A stretch of 13,713 nt of DNA, from contig JAGCLR010000060.1 in the NCBI GenBank assembly GCA_017646885.1, positions 1-13,713 of the forward strand, written 5' to 3'. Source of the DNA: Methanobrevibacter sp. (GTDB lineage: Archaea > Methanobacteriota > Methanobacteria > Methanobacteriales > Methanobacteriaceae). The notes under the pieces were generated by a model. It did no database searches. It was not told the origin of the DNA and worked only from the letters and a program-made list of their open reading frames with translations. The translations under genes and the position numbers were made by a program. How positions within the stretch are numbered: the stretch's first letter is position 1; each line of letters begins with the position of its first letter. Of this stretch, positions 1 to 8,473 are shown one piece after another.

Positions 1-48
1 AAGAGAAGTTTAAGGAAATATTTTTATAAGTATCCAAGGATAATGCAT

Positions 49-1053
49 ATGTCGTACAATGATTTTCAGCAGAAGGTATATTCGTCTCTGATAAAGTACA
101 AGAAAGAATACCTCAAAATTGAAGGCAAAGGTGTTTCTGCACGTGGTGTTTATCACGATTGCTTGTTGCCTGAGCCATATTGTAATGCAAAAATTCCAGT
201 TATGTTGTATGATGGTATTAAAACCATTGTAGAGGATATCCAAAAGAGCAAATTTGCATACAAACCACATCTTGCAGCATCTGTACATGTGGCAAGTTCT
301 CAAACAGCGTGTATTAACCTATTTGTGCCAATATTGGAGTGCGAGTCTGCAGATCAGATACTTTTACAGTCAGGAGTGGTACCCAAAGACTTTGTCTATA
401 TTGACAGAGAACAGTTCCGCAAAGGATATTGCTTTGAGTATTGGGATTCATCATTAGAAGGGACAAAAGGTCTTCTTGGTGACCATAGTCCTCATGCTGG
501 TACGGACTCTGATGTTGCCATTGCATATCGTAACAAGGACAACAAGTTATGCCTTTGGCTAATAGAACACAAGTTAACGGAGCAAGAATTTACGACTTGT
601 GGTGGCCATCGTTCAAAAGGAATCTCTGATTCGCAGAAGGCATGCTGCACTTCCTGTGGTATTGAGGAAATTATGGAAAACCACAATAAATGTTATTATC
701 ACGAACATTGTGATTATAATTATTGGAAAATTATGGATAAGCACTCTACTTTTTTTACTGGAAAATATGAAGGTTACGGCTGTCCATTTAGGGGTGGCAT
801 GAATCAACTATGGAGAAATCAGTTACTTGCTTTGGAACTTGAGAATAGAGGTGTATTTGCAGAGGTCTATTTTTCTGTTGTTTCTCATCCGGAGAATTAT
901 TTCCTTGACAAAACTATAAATGAGTTTCGTGTACTTATAAATAACTCGCCCAAATTCTATGAGTTTAAGTCAAATGTACTTGTTGATAAAGCCATGAAGT
1001 ATTTGCCAGATTGGGCTTGTTGGTATAAAAAAGTTTATTTGGGTATTGAGTAG
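49..1053 (+). CDS. PGN_0703-type putative restriction endonuclease (PD-(D/E)XK nuclease)
   Basis: Predicted DNA nuclease of about 334 residues. Seen directly: the segment TDSDVAIAYRN followed by LWLIEHKLTE gives a PD-(D/E)XK-like core, with D155 and E173-x-K175 as candidate metal ligands and catalytic lysine. Seven cysteines follow (C184, C199, C200, C203, C215, C221, C245), then the conserved-looking block CPFRGGMNQLWRNQLLALE. This pattern resembles the PGN_0703 family of putative restriction endonucleases of Bacteroidales; I recognise it from memory and could not search. The clustered cysteines suggest a bound zinc or iron-sulphur cluster. I chose ATG 49 because AAGGA at 36-40 is 8 bases upstream; ATG 43 is only 2 bases from it. 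The frame stays open to the window edge, so an upstream start cannot be excluded. No methyltransferase adjoins it here; 31 bases separate it from the next gene. Confidence 0.72.
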   Translation: MSYNDFQQKVYSSLIKYKKEYLKIEGKGVSARGVYHDCLLPEPYCNAKIPVMLYDGIKTIVEDIQKSKFAYKPHLAASVHVASSQTACINLFVPILECESADQILLQSGVVPKDFVYIDREQFRKGYCFEYWDSSLEGTKGLLGDHSPHAGTDSDVAIAYRNKDNKLCLWLIEHKLTEQEFTTCGGHRSKGISDSQKACCTSCGIEEIMENHNKCYYHEHCDYNYWKIMDKHSTFFTGKYEGYGCPFRGGMNQLWRNQLLALELENRGVFAEVYFSVVSHPENYFLDKTINEFRVLINNSPKFYEFKSNVLVDKAMKYLPDWACWYKKVYLGIE

Positions 1054-1084
1054 TGTTAATTTATATATTGAGAATTCATAAATT

Positions 1085-1840
1085 ATGAAAAAGACTATAT
1101 TAAGCATCGCAACTCTTTTGTTAGCAACAATATTATTCTCATGTAATCCTGATAATCCAGATGATACGACATCCGTCAAGAAGATTTCCATTATGGGAGA
1201 CAGTTATTCCACATTTGAAGGATGGTCGAACATGGATATTGAGGGAAATCCTAATGAATATTGGGTGTATTATCCACATGAAGATAATACCGATGTGACA
1301 TCGGTGGATAAAACCTGGTGGTATATGTTATGCCAGAAGCCTGAGTTTGAATTAGAGATTTCAAATTCATACTCTGGTTCAGTCGTTTCAAACACGCATT
1401 ACAACGGTGTTGATGTGACGGACACGGATTTGTCTTTCATGCATCGCGTTGGGAAAAACTCCTTTGGCGTTGATTATAATGGCGACCCGGACATCATCCT
1501 TGTCTTTGGCGGTACCAATGACTGCTGGGCAGGAGTGGAGTTAGGCGACTATGTCTATGGCAACTGGACGGATGCCGATTTGAAATGTTTCCGTCCTGCA
1601 TTCAGTAAATTGCTGGCAAGTCTTCAGACACTTTATCCTGATGCTACGGTTTATAGCATCACCAATGGAAATGATGACATTTTGGGTTTGACCAAGCCTT
1701 ATGCCAAGTCAATAAAGAATATATGTGAACACTATGGTGTAACGAATATCGTCTTGAAAGATATTGAAAAAGAGTATGGTCATCCAACATATAAAGGTAT
1801 GCAGTCAATCTGTGAGCAGGTGTATGAAGTCTTAAAATAA
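1085..1840 (+). CDS. SGNH/GDSL-hydrolase family lipoprotein
   Basis: Predicted secreted, lipid-anchored esterase/acyl hydrolase of 251 residues. The N-terminus is a lipoprotein signal peptide: Lys-Lys, a hydrophobic run to residue 19, then Cys20 in a lipobox-like ILFSC, so the mature protein should be tethered to a membrane. SGNH blocks are visible: block I GDSYS with nucleophile Ser40, a possible block II around N94-G98, block III GGTND at 142-146 with Asn145, and a C-terminal D226...GHP with His233 as the likely catalytic Asp/His pair. The substrate is not readable from the sequence; relatives act on acetylated glycans, lipids or other esters. It starts 31 bases after the nuclease gene and ends 26 bases before the metallopeptidase gene, so the three may be co-transcribed, although their functions look unrelated. 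Confidence 0.85.
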   Translation: MKKTILSIATLLLATILFSCNPDNPDDTTSVKKISIMGDSYSTFEGWSNMDIEGNPNEYWVYYPHEDNTDVTSVDKTWWYMLCQKPEFELEISNSYSGSVVSNTHYNGVDVTDTDLSFMHRVGKNSFGVDYNGDPDIILVFGGTNDCWAGVELGDYVYGNWTDADLKCFRPAFSKLLASLQTLYPDATVYSITNGNDDILGLTKPYAKSIKNICEHYGVTNIVLKDIEKEYGHPTYKGMQSICEQVYEVLK

Positions 1841-1866
1841 AAAGGTATTGCAAAGTTTATTGGCCA

Positions 1867-2871
1867 ATGGACAGATTGGATTATTTTGAGAGAGGCAGGG
1901 AACTTTACAAATGTAAGAGGTACGAGGCGGCGGAGCATTTTCTGCTGAGCATCGTCAAAGAACGCTCTAACGTGTCGCTGGCATGGCTTGCGGACTGCTA
2001 CGAGTATGGGCTAGGAGTGGAGAAAAACCTGCTCATGGCAAAAGACTTGTACCAGGTCTCCTATAACAATATCGGTCATTCTAAAAGAAACACTAAGTTT
2101 TGCGCATGGGTACAAGAGCGTATAGAGCAACTGAAGGATGTTGTGGATTGCAACAGCATGAGCCGTTTTATTGACGGCATTGGTAATGTGAAAGTTATGA
2201 AGAGTCTCAATGGCCCGAAGAGCCCGCAGTTGAGGTATAACATAAACGAAACTGTCGTGTCTGGTGACCTGAAAGACACATTTGCCGAATTGTTCTACTT
2301 TGCCGAAGAGAACATTCCGCGTGTCAACAAAGAGTGGACGTGCGACAGCAAGAACAGGTTTCATGACGGTTATACACTCGACACTCACCATTTTAGGCTG
2401 CTGGTGACGAGAGGCGGCAGCGACAGTTACAGCACACGTCTCGACGGCCGAGACTGCTACGTCACATTCCCGAAGAATGCCAATCTCAATTACATCTATG
2501 TTCAAGAGACAATTCTCAAGAAGGTGAAGGAGGTGATATTCAAGAGAGCGCAGGTAGTCATACCGCAGGTGCTGCAAAGAGTGTCGGAGCGTATCAATGT
2601 CCAGTACAGAAATTGCATCATTGTGAAGGCACTCAGGGGATTTTGGGCTTTATACGATTTTGATACCCACGACGTCACATTCTGCGCCGGCTGTGTGCAG
2701 CTGCCCGAGAAGAGTCTCGAGGCGCTCTGCATCCATGAGCTAACCCACAGCTTTGTCCGAGGCCACGACAAAGACTTCCATGACAAGATGCTCGAGCTCG
2801 GCGGCCAGGAGATATGCGACCTTGACAACAATCTTTGGAAAGAAAAGCGTTGGTTGTATTTGGATGTGTAG
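1867..2871 (+). CDS. YgjP-like zinc metallopeptidase with N-terminal Sel1-like repeat
   Basis: Predicted cytoplasmic protein of 334 residues; no signal peptide or membrane segment is seen. Residues 20-66 resemble one Sel1/TPR-like repeat (AAEHFLLSI...AWLADCYEYGLGVEKNLLMAKDLY), usually a protein-interaction module. The C-terminal half resembles the YgjP (DUF45) metallopeptidase family: HELTH at 290-294 gives two zinc-ligand histidines and catalytic Glu291, and H300, six residues after the second histidine, matches the family's third ligand (usual context NHsxxFW; here GHDKDFH). Family members are usually about 230-250 residues, so the extra N-terminal repeat is notable. Base composition is higher in G+C than the neighbouring genes: bases 2401-2460 hold 38 G+C of 60. 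The start follows the short gap after the lipoprotein gene; no good ribosome binding site is seen. Its substrate is unknown. Confidence 0.78.
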   Translation: MDRLDYFERGRELYKCKRYEAAEHFLLSIVKERSNVSLAWLADCYEYGLGVEKNLLMAKDLYQVSYNNIGHSKRNTKFCAWVQERIEQLKDVVDCNSMSRFIDGIGNVKVMKSLNGPKSPQLRYNINETVVSGDLKDTFAELFYFAEENIPRVNKEWTCDSKNRFHDGYTLDTHHFRLLVTRGGSDSYSTRLDGRDCYVTFPKNANLNYIYVQETILKKVKEVIFKRAQVVIPQVLQRVSERINVQYRNCIIVKALRGFWALYDFDTHDVTFCAGCVQLPEKSLEALCIHELTHSFVRGHDKDFHDKMLELGGQEICDLDNNLWKEKRWLYLDV

Positions 2872-3155
2872 GAGGAAGATTCTGTCTTTTGCACCATGCC
2901 ACTCATCACACATCGTTTTAAATAGAGAGATAGAGTAGGGGTATAGTATGTTTACACAAAATCAAGATTTTATTCAAAATTTAAATGAACCTAAAACATA
3001 TTGAATTCCATTGAAATTAGTGGAGTTCTTTTGTTTATATTATGAAGCAGTAACTATTTTTATTCACGATAAACCTACCTCAAAATTATGGATGATGCCA
3101 TTTAAAATTATAGTTTGGTGTAAACATGTATATCGTTCCCTAATTAAGCATAAAT
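2872..3155. other. Convergent intergenic gap, composition break
   Basis: This 284-base gap separates the plus-strand genes from the minus-strand defence cluster. It holds one terminator-like hairpin (3003-3036), a 10-base inverted pair (2948-2957 and 3118-3127), and an 18-codon open frame (2948-3004) too short to call a gene. No RNA gene or integrase remnant was recognised. Composition falls from the G+C-rich peptidase gene to very AT-rich sequence across this gap. Confidence 0.6.
3003..3036 (+). terminator. Rho-independent terminator hairpin
   Basis: GAATTCCATT pairs with AGTGGAGTTC around the loop GAAATT, giving a 10-base stem with two G-U wobbles, followed by TTTTGTTT. It lies about 130 bases after the metallopeptidase stop codon and reads as a plus-strand terminator. 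On the minus strand the same stem is followed only by a weak T-rich stretch, so it may also slow transcription arriving from the defence cluster. Confidence 0.55.
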
Positions 3156-4937
3156 CTAACGACAATAAATCAATGGAGTAACTCCATATTCCAGACATGT
3201 ATTTACAAATGAAGATAATAGCCAAAGTCTCATTCTCAATTCTGCTTCATGATCAATTTCTTGCTCATTCATAAGTGATTCGAGTTGGTTTTTAAATCTT
3301 TCCTTTTCTATAAAGTCTACAACCAGACATATCTCTCGTTGACAATTAGGTCTTTGATTATTCTTTAACCATTCATTAATAGCATCATTAACATTACCTT
3401 CTCTAGACCTAAATCTTGGAATATTCGATGTTAAGTAGTTCATATTCCATAGTTCTCGTTTCTCATCTAATTGATTTTTTGAAGGCATAAGGTTAGCTAT
3501 ATTTTTTAAAGCTTGTCCAACGACATCTTGAAAATCCGATGCCGAATCCAGCGATGTTTTATGCTTTTCAATGAAAAATGTGATTCTATTTTCTGATATT
3601 CCAATGTGATCAGCCCATTCTATTCCACAATCATCACATATGAAATATCTATACTCGGGCATAAAAGTTGATTCTACATATTTAAAAATACTATGCTCGT
3701 GCCAATTTTCTAAGTCTCGAGGAGAACTTTTTTTATGCTTTTCATATAAAAATTCTCCGTTCATTCTAACTTTTAATATATCAAGGAAATGATATGCGCT
3801 GCTCAACAACTTTGTATCTCTGAATAAAACGCGATTATTATATATTAATTCTGTATCTGTAAAATAAAGATTAAATAATGAATTTTTATTTATTAAATCT
3901 AACAACGTTCCATCGTACTCTTCATCAGGTGTTTCACTAATTGATATATTATCCCATTTTGAATTTATGAGTTTGATGCCTGATTTAAGTAATTTAATTT
4001 CAATACAGTTATTATGCCCCGTATAATAATAAATCTTACCGTCCTTATCTTCTCGATTTACGGATTCGAAACAACGTTGTACCATGCTTAATCCTCTACA
4101 AAGCACTTTATTACTTATTATTTTGTTTTTATCACAATAAGAAAATTTAGCACCTTTATCTATTAGCAACATTATTAAATCGGTAAATAACAGAAGAGAA
4201 GTTGGCTGAAGATTATTATATATATCCTCATATTTTACAGGTTTAGCAAAGATATTGAGAAAATCTGAAGCAACGATATTATTATCATTCAATTTATCAA
4301 TAGTTGCTTTTACCCATTTGCATATTTCATCCAAAGTATAGATGTCTTTAAAATCATGTATTTTAGATGTATTCAATGTCAGAGCAAAATGATCATTTCC
4401 GTTATTACCTTTTAGAGATCTGATATAGTAACGACTAGCACCTATTGGAGAAATATTTTCCTTTAAGTTAAGTGCTCCATATGATTTGAAACGCATTGCA
4501 TGATCAGAACCATCTAGATTCTGCATGTTTATTTTTTTAAACTCTGTGTTGTTGTCAGTATATAGATTAATTAATTTGTTGTAATTAATGCTTTCAAATT
4601 TTGATGAAATATCTTTGGGAATTATACAGTTTTTTTTAAATATCGCAACATGATTAGAATATTCTATAAACAAATAGTAACCAATCTTTTGTTCTTTCCA
4701 ATTATTGTCCTCAATAGCAATAAATCCAGGCATTTTAGGTTTGTCCTTGAATATTCGAAGAGAATACTTAACTCCATTGTTTTCTACTCGACATATATCA
4801 AATAGATATTTTCTTATTTTTGTGGAAGTAACTTCAATTAACATTTGTTTGATTTCATTGTCTGTAATCAAACATCCTTCTTTTATCTTATAAAAATAAG
4901 CACATGTATTAAATTTTAAATCTGTTAATTCTATCAT
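3156..4937 (-). CDS. Uncharacterised protein with possible nuclease-like C-terminal domain, last gene of defence cluster
   Basis: 593 residues; I do not recognise a named family. No signal peptide or membrane segment is evident. The N-terminal two thirds (1-425) show no catalytic motif I can name. The C-terminal part (about 425-593) has a distinctive pattern: ICDD at 433-436, EWADHI at 440-445, a strand ITFFIEKHK ending at K460, then SASDFQDVVGQALKNI at 465-480 and a final block LWLLSSFVNTCLEYGVTP. Acidic residues, then a strand ending in lysine, then a Q-containing helix resemble a PD-(D/E)XK-like fold, but the acid expected two residues before K460 is Lys458, with Glu457 shifted by one, so catalysis is uncertain. 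It starts 54 bases after the HamB stop, on the same strand and equally AT-rich, so it is probably co-transcribed. It could be a Hachiman accessory protein or a separate effector. Confidence 0.72.
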   Translation of the reverse strand: MIELTDLKFNTCAYFYKIKEGCLITDNEIKQMLIEVTSTKIRKYLFDICRVENNGVKYSLRIFKDKPKMPGFIAIEDNNWKEQKIGYYLFIEYSNHVAIFKKNCIIPKDISSKFESINYNKLINLYTDNNTEFKKINMQNLDGSDHAMRFKSYGALNLKENISPIGASRYYIRSLKGNNGNDHFALTLNTSKIHDFKDIYTLDEICKWVKATIDKLNDNNIVASDFLNIFAKPVKYEDIYNNLQPTSLLLFTDLIMLLIDKGAKFSYCDKNKIISNKVLCRGLSMVQRCFESVNREDKDGKIYYYTGHNNCIEIKLLKSGIKLINSKWDNISISETPDEEYDGTLLDLINKNSLFNLYFTDTELIYNNRVLFRDTKLLSSAYHFLDILKVRMNGEFLYEKHKKSSPRDLENWHEHSIFKYVESTFMPEYRYFICDDCGIEWADHIGISENRITFFIEKHKTSLDSASDFQDVVGQALKNIANLMPSKNQLDEKRELWNMNYLTSNIPRFRSREGNVNDAINEWLKNNQRPNCQREICLVVDFIEKERFKNQLESLMNEQEIDHEAELRMRLWLLSSFVNTCLEYGVTPLIYCR

Positions 4938-4991
4938 TTGTATTCATTATAATTTTATAAGTTGCATGCTAAAGGTGCTTTATAATAGTAA

Positions 4992-7502
4992 CTACAAAAC
5001 CTTTTTTATATCATTAATTATTATCGGTGATAAATCTAATTCTTCAAGATTTAACGACCTCAGCCAAGTTAAGCACTCTTCAATTGATTTCTCTGTCGAA
5101 ACCGTTAGTTGCGCTAATTCTAGTACGGTATTACGGCTTAACCCGAGAGCCAATAATGAGAGGTGGGTCTTTTGTGAAACACCAAACTCTAGCCATAAAC
5201 TTAATTGAGGAATATTATCTATTAAATCTTGTTTACCATTTAGTTCAAGCACATATCGTAGAATATCAACATAGCAACAAGAGTCTTTTGCAAATTTAAA
5301 TCTTACGAAATTCTCAACATTTTCCATTACCTCCCTAATAACTACTGGTAATGGTTTATTGTATCCATTCTTTTGATAAGATTTAAAACTTTTATCAATA
5401 AGATATGATAATGGCTTGCCAGACATCCAATTAATCAATAAGATCGCTCTTGCTGCATTTAATTCATCAGGATAACATGATATCGTTTGACCTATAATAC
5501 CTACAAGTTTTGTGTATTCATCAAATGCATTGCTATCATTAGGGTAAACAGGTATTAACTCTTCTATTGTATTTATGTGACTATTGAAATAATTAAACAA
5601 GGTTTGCTGTGCCAAAGGTGATATCCCAGGATTCTTCTTAAGTATTGAACTAGGTAATGTTATTTTAGTGTTAATATTTTTGAGTTTTTGCATTAATTTT
5701 ACATAAAAGGAGTCGGATGGAAATTCTTCTTTATCTATAATATGTTTTATATAAAAATACCCCAATGCAGATTCTAAATCTTGTCTACTTTCAGCAACCT
5801 TCCTAGGAGACTCATTCTGAATATATTCTAATAATTCATCTCCATTATTTTCAATAGTATTAATTGCTCTTTTGATTTCCTGCTTCGTTTTATTCGGCTC
5901 TGGCTGAACATCCCAGTCAGAAGGTGCAATACAAAATATATTGCCACTATACTCTTTTCCCCATCTTCCTGCTCTACCTGCTAAATTCCAAAAATCATTT
6001 TGATTAAGAGGCTTACCTTTACCTCTTGTTGGTTTTCGGATAATGATTGATTTTGCGGGGAGATTCACTCCTTCCAACAAAGTGGATGTACAAACTAAAT
6101 AATCTATTTTGCCAATAGAAAAAAGTCTCTCTATCTCCTCCCTTATTAGCAATGGCATATTTCCGTAATGAAAAGCTATGCCTTTACGTAACACTGTTGC
6201 TAAAACATAATCTTTATGAATTGTCTTTTTAACTAATTTAATAAGATCTATAATCTCTGGGGTATTTTTGATGTCAGTCAATAAATTAGACAATAAGATA
6301 GCTGTTTTTTCAGCCTCTGCCGCACCATTGCTATATATTAAACAACCACCCTTGTTTGATGTTTGATATGCAGTGTGAACAATCTTATGTAATTCAGAAG
6401 TGGGACGATCGGTCATAACTATTTTGCCCAATAAAATAGTTTTTTCAATCGTACATAAATGAATGAGCCATTCTTTAATTTTTCGTGGTACTTGCGATAT
6501 ATGCAATAAGTTCTGATTTACTGATACAAATTGCGTATTGACCTTGCATTTTCGGCTATTATTTATAACATTATCTAATAATATTTCAGGATTTGATGTA
6601 AAAGGACTTGAGAAATAGACTTTTACATTAGGGTTGGCTTTTACAACATCTTCAATCTTTTGTTGTAGTAAAATACCTCTATTCCCATCCTCAATTTTAT
6701 GAGCCTCATCAACAATAAGCAAGTCGATGTTAGTCGAATTATTTCCAAATAAGAACCAGTGTAGACGCTCCTGTGTAAAGACATATACATTAGAGATTTC
6801 AGTATTGATCACATCTTGTGGAGGAACGGTAGTAATATTTGTTTGAGCCTCTAAATTATACTGCTTTAATAATGCTCTTAAATCTGCTTCTACTTGGCTT
6901 ATAAGAGCTCTTGTAGGAACAACATAAACAATATTTTTATTTCCTTTGGACAATTCCTCTAGAATTAAGGTACAAAGAATGTAAGATTTTCCAGCGGATG
7001 TGGGAGCCGAGATACTAATAGTTTCGTTGCTTTTGTGAGCTGCATATACCTCTTTCTGGAATCTGTTTAAAGTAATGATGTCCTCATTGATAATAATTGT
7101 GTGCTCATAATCCGACTTACATTGTTGAAGTTTTAGAGAAAAAGGTAGGTGCTCTTTATAGCTCTCTTTTAAATATTTCTTAGTAATAGCAAGTTTAATT
7201 GCCGGCTTATTAGTTAAAGTATCTAAAATAAATGCAGACGCATTTTTCTGATTCTCGGTACAACTTTCTTGCAAAATACAAGTTTGGGCAATACGTAAGG
7301 CCGCATCAACATATTTGTTTTCTTCGCTATAGCAAAATAGAGAAGCAATACTTAACATATTGTCCCAATCTATTAGAGATAACAAAGTTGACTTATCTTT
7401 ATTCCAAATTAGATTGGGAATAGTGTCACACACAGACAATGTAAGCAACGCTTCATATTGTCGTTGAAAACTATTTAAATTATATACCTTTTCTACTAAC
7501 AT
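4992..7502 (-). CDS. hamB: HamB, DExH-box helicase of the Hachiman defence system
   Basis: Superfamily 2 helicase of 836 residues. Motifs in order: motif I (Walker A) APTSAGKS at 166-173, motif Ia VVPTRALI at 194-201, motif II DEAH at 265-268, motif V TSTLLEGVNLPA at 472-483 and motif VI NLAGRAGRWG at 506-515; HYGNMP near 445-450 precedes motif V, as in Ski2/Hel308-like helicases. Motif III, usually SAT, reads FSSPF here. The N-terminal 140 and C-terminal 300 residues have no motif I can name. Its ATG overlaps the HamA stop by one base (TAATG), so the two are likely translationally coupled. In known Hachiman systems HamB translocates on DNA, holds HamA inactive and releases it when it meets aberrant DNA. 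The assignment rests on the DUF1837 partner as much as on the helicase itself. Confidence 0.88.
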   Translation of the reverse strand: MLVEKVYNLNSFQRQYEALLTLSVCDTIPNLIWNKDKSTLLSLIDWDNMLSIASLFCYSEENKYVDAALRIAQTCILQESCTENQKNASAFILDTLTNKPAIKLAITKKYLKESYKEHLPFSLKLQQCKSDYEHTIIINEDIITLNRFQKEVYAAHKSNETISISAPTSAGKSYILCTLILEELSKGNKNIVYVVPTRALISQVEADLRALLKQYNLEAQTNITTVPPQDVINTEISNVYVFTQERLHWFLFGNNSTNIDLLIVDEAHKIEDGNRGILLQQKIEDVVKANPNVKVYFSSPFTSNPEILLDNVINNSRKCKVNTQFVSVNQNLLHISQVPRKIKEWLIHLCTIEKTILLGKIVMTDRPTSELHKIVHTAYQTSNKGGCLIYSNGAAEAEKTAILLSNLLTDIKNTPEIIDLIKLVKKTIHKDYVLATVLRKGIAFHYGNMPLLIREEIERLFSIGKIDYLVCTSTLLEGVNLPAKSIIIRKPTRGKGKPLNQNDFWNLAGRAGRWGKEYSGNIFCIAPSDWDVQPEPNKTKQEIKRAINTIENNGDELLEYIQNESPRKVAESRQDLESALGYFYIKHIIDKEEFPSDSFYVKLMQKLKNINTKITLPSSILKKNPGISPLAQQTLFNYFNSHINTIEELIPVYPNDSNAFDEYTKLVGIIGQTISCYPDELNAARAILLINWMSGKPLSYLIDKSFKSYQKNGYNKPLPVVIREVMENVENFVRFKFAKDSCCYVDILRYVLELNGKQDLIDNIPQLSLWLEFGVSQKTHLSLLALGLSRNTVLELAQLTVSTEKSIEECLTWLRSLNLEELDLSPIIINDIKKVL

Positions 7503-8452
7503 TATTTTATTGTTTCGAGGTAATGTTTTCTAAAGTCTTCTACCGAAGGGAATGGCATTAAAAATATATGTATTTCTTTCTTATCTAGGTTGATATGCAT
7601 TTTGATTTTTTCACCTAGAGTATTATGCCAATTATCATATTCAGCAAGTATTGCATTCTTTATATCATTGGTGGTCTTTGTTATATCGTCCTTTGTTGGA
7701 TATTTATCATAATCAAAACCTATAAAGCAAATACCTTTATATACTAAATTATTAGACAGCTCGCTATCCTTGTCAAAGAATGTCAGAAGAACATTTTCTA
7801 ATTCTTCATTATTTATATTTTGATGGATATTTGAGGTTATTAAATCAATATCTCGTTCTTGTGTTGAAGTATAACTTTGTGGGTCAAGCAAGAACCCTTT
7901 TATACTCTCAAAGCATCTTGTTATTGCCGTATTTAAGTCTTTATACATCTTTGACTCTGCCCAATACAGCTCAAGATTTTTTGTTGTCTCATTGTATTTA
8001 AAATGAATGCCATCAGCTCCTTGATAATGTAACTTACCTGAAGTTTTTAACGACATCTTGCTTATAAGCTGAGGTAATTTAAGAATATCTTGCGTAAGGA
8101 TATATAATAGTATTTCTCCTCCTTCGCCAGTCTTCTTCAAATCTGTAAAAAGATTCTCTGCCTTCTTTTGTAATTCTAATATTTTACGAGTAGACCCCGT
8201 TCTATTATAATCATCTCCAGCCTCATCAATTTCTTTTTTAGGGATTGCATAATCAACAATCCTTGTATCAATATACTCTATCAAATCTTGAAGTCTTAGA
8301 TTCCCATTACCATCTACCTTCAAGCAATAGCAATACCCTTTTGCATTAGTTTCAGGTACATCAACAGAGTATCGCACTTCCTCAATGCGAGAATTGATAA
8401 CTCCATTTGTCTGGTTTAGGAGATTATTTATAGCAGTTTCTATTCTACTCAT
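7502..8452 (-). CDS. hamA: HamA, DUF1837 nuclease effector of the Hachiman defence system
   Basis: 316 residues matching the DUF1837 pattern: GEGGEILLYIL at 109-119, KMSLKT at 132-137, GADGIH at 145-150 and ESK at 166-168. Together E113, D147 and E166-x-K168 form the expected PD-(D/E)XK active site, all present, so the nuclease looks intact. In characterised Hachiman, HamA is the effector that degrades DNA after release by HamB, killing or arresting the infected cell. It starts 21 bases after the restriction endonuclease stop and ends in a one-base overlap with hamB, which supports a single transcript. No clear ribosome binding site lies in front of the ATG. Length is in the usual range for the family as I know it. 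Confidence 0.9.
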   Translation of the reverse strand: MSRIETAINNLLNQTNGVINSRIEEVRYSVDVPETNAKGYCYCLKVDGNGNLRLQDLIEYIDTRIVDYAIPKKEIDEAGDDYNRTGSTRKILELQKKAENLFTDLKKTGEGGEILLYILTQDILKLPQLISKMSLKTSGKLHYQGADGIHFKYNETTKNLELYWAESKMYKDLNTAITRCFESIKGFLLDPQSYTSTQERDIDLITSNIHQNINNEELENVLLTFFDKDSELSNNLVYKGICFIGFDYDKYPTKDDITKTTNDIKNAILAEYDNWHNTLGEKIKMHINLDKKEIHIFLMPFPSVEDFRKHYLETIK

Positions 8453-8473
8453 GTTTATATTGAAAAAACATTC

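Noticed and set aside
2011..2577. Long open frame of 188 codons on the minus strand
   Set aside because: It lies entirely antisense to the metallopeptidase gene, shows no recognisable motif and is explained by that gene's higher G+C.
2948..3004. 18-codon open frame MFTQNQDFIQNLNEPKTY with a purine-rich stretch upstream
   Set aside because: Too short to support as a gene and expected by chance in AT-rich DNA; it could be the stub of a truncated gene but nothing downstream continues it.
3173..3187. Perfect palindrome ATGGAGT-A-ACTCCAT near the 3' end of the 593-residue gene
   Set aside because: It lies inside the coding sequence and its one-base loop is too tight for a terminator hairpin; no T-run follows.
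4938..4991. Separate promoter for the 593-residue gene in the 54-base gap
   Set aside because: No TAnnTTTG element or convincing dyad is present, so shared transcription with hamB is simpler.
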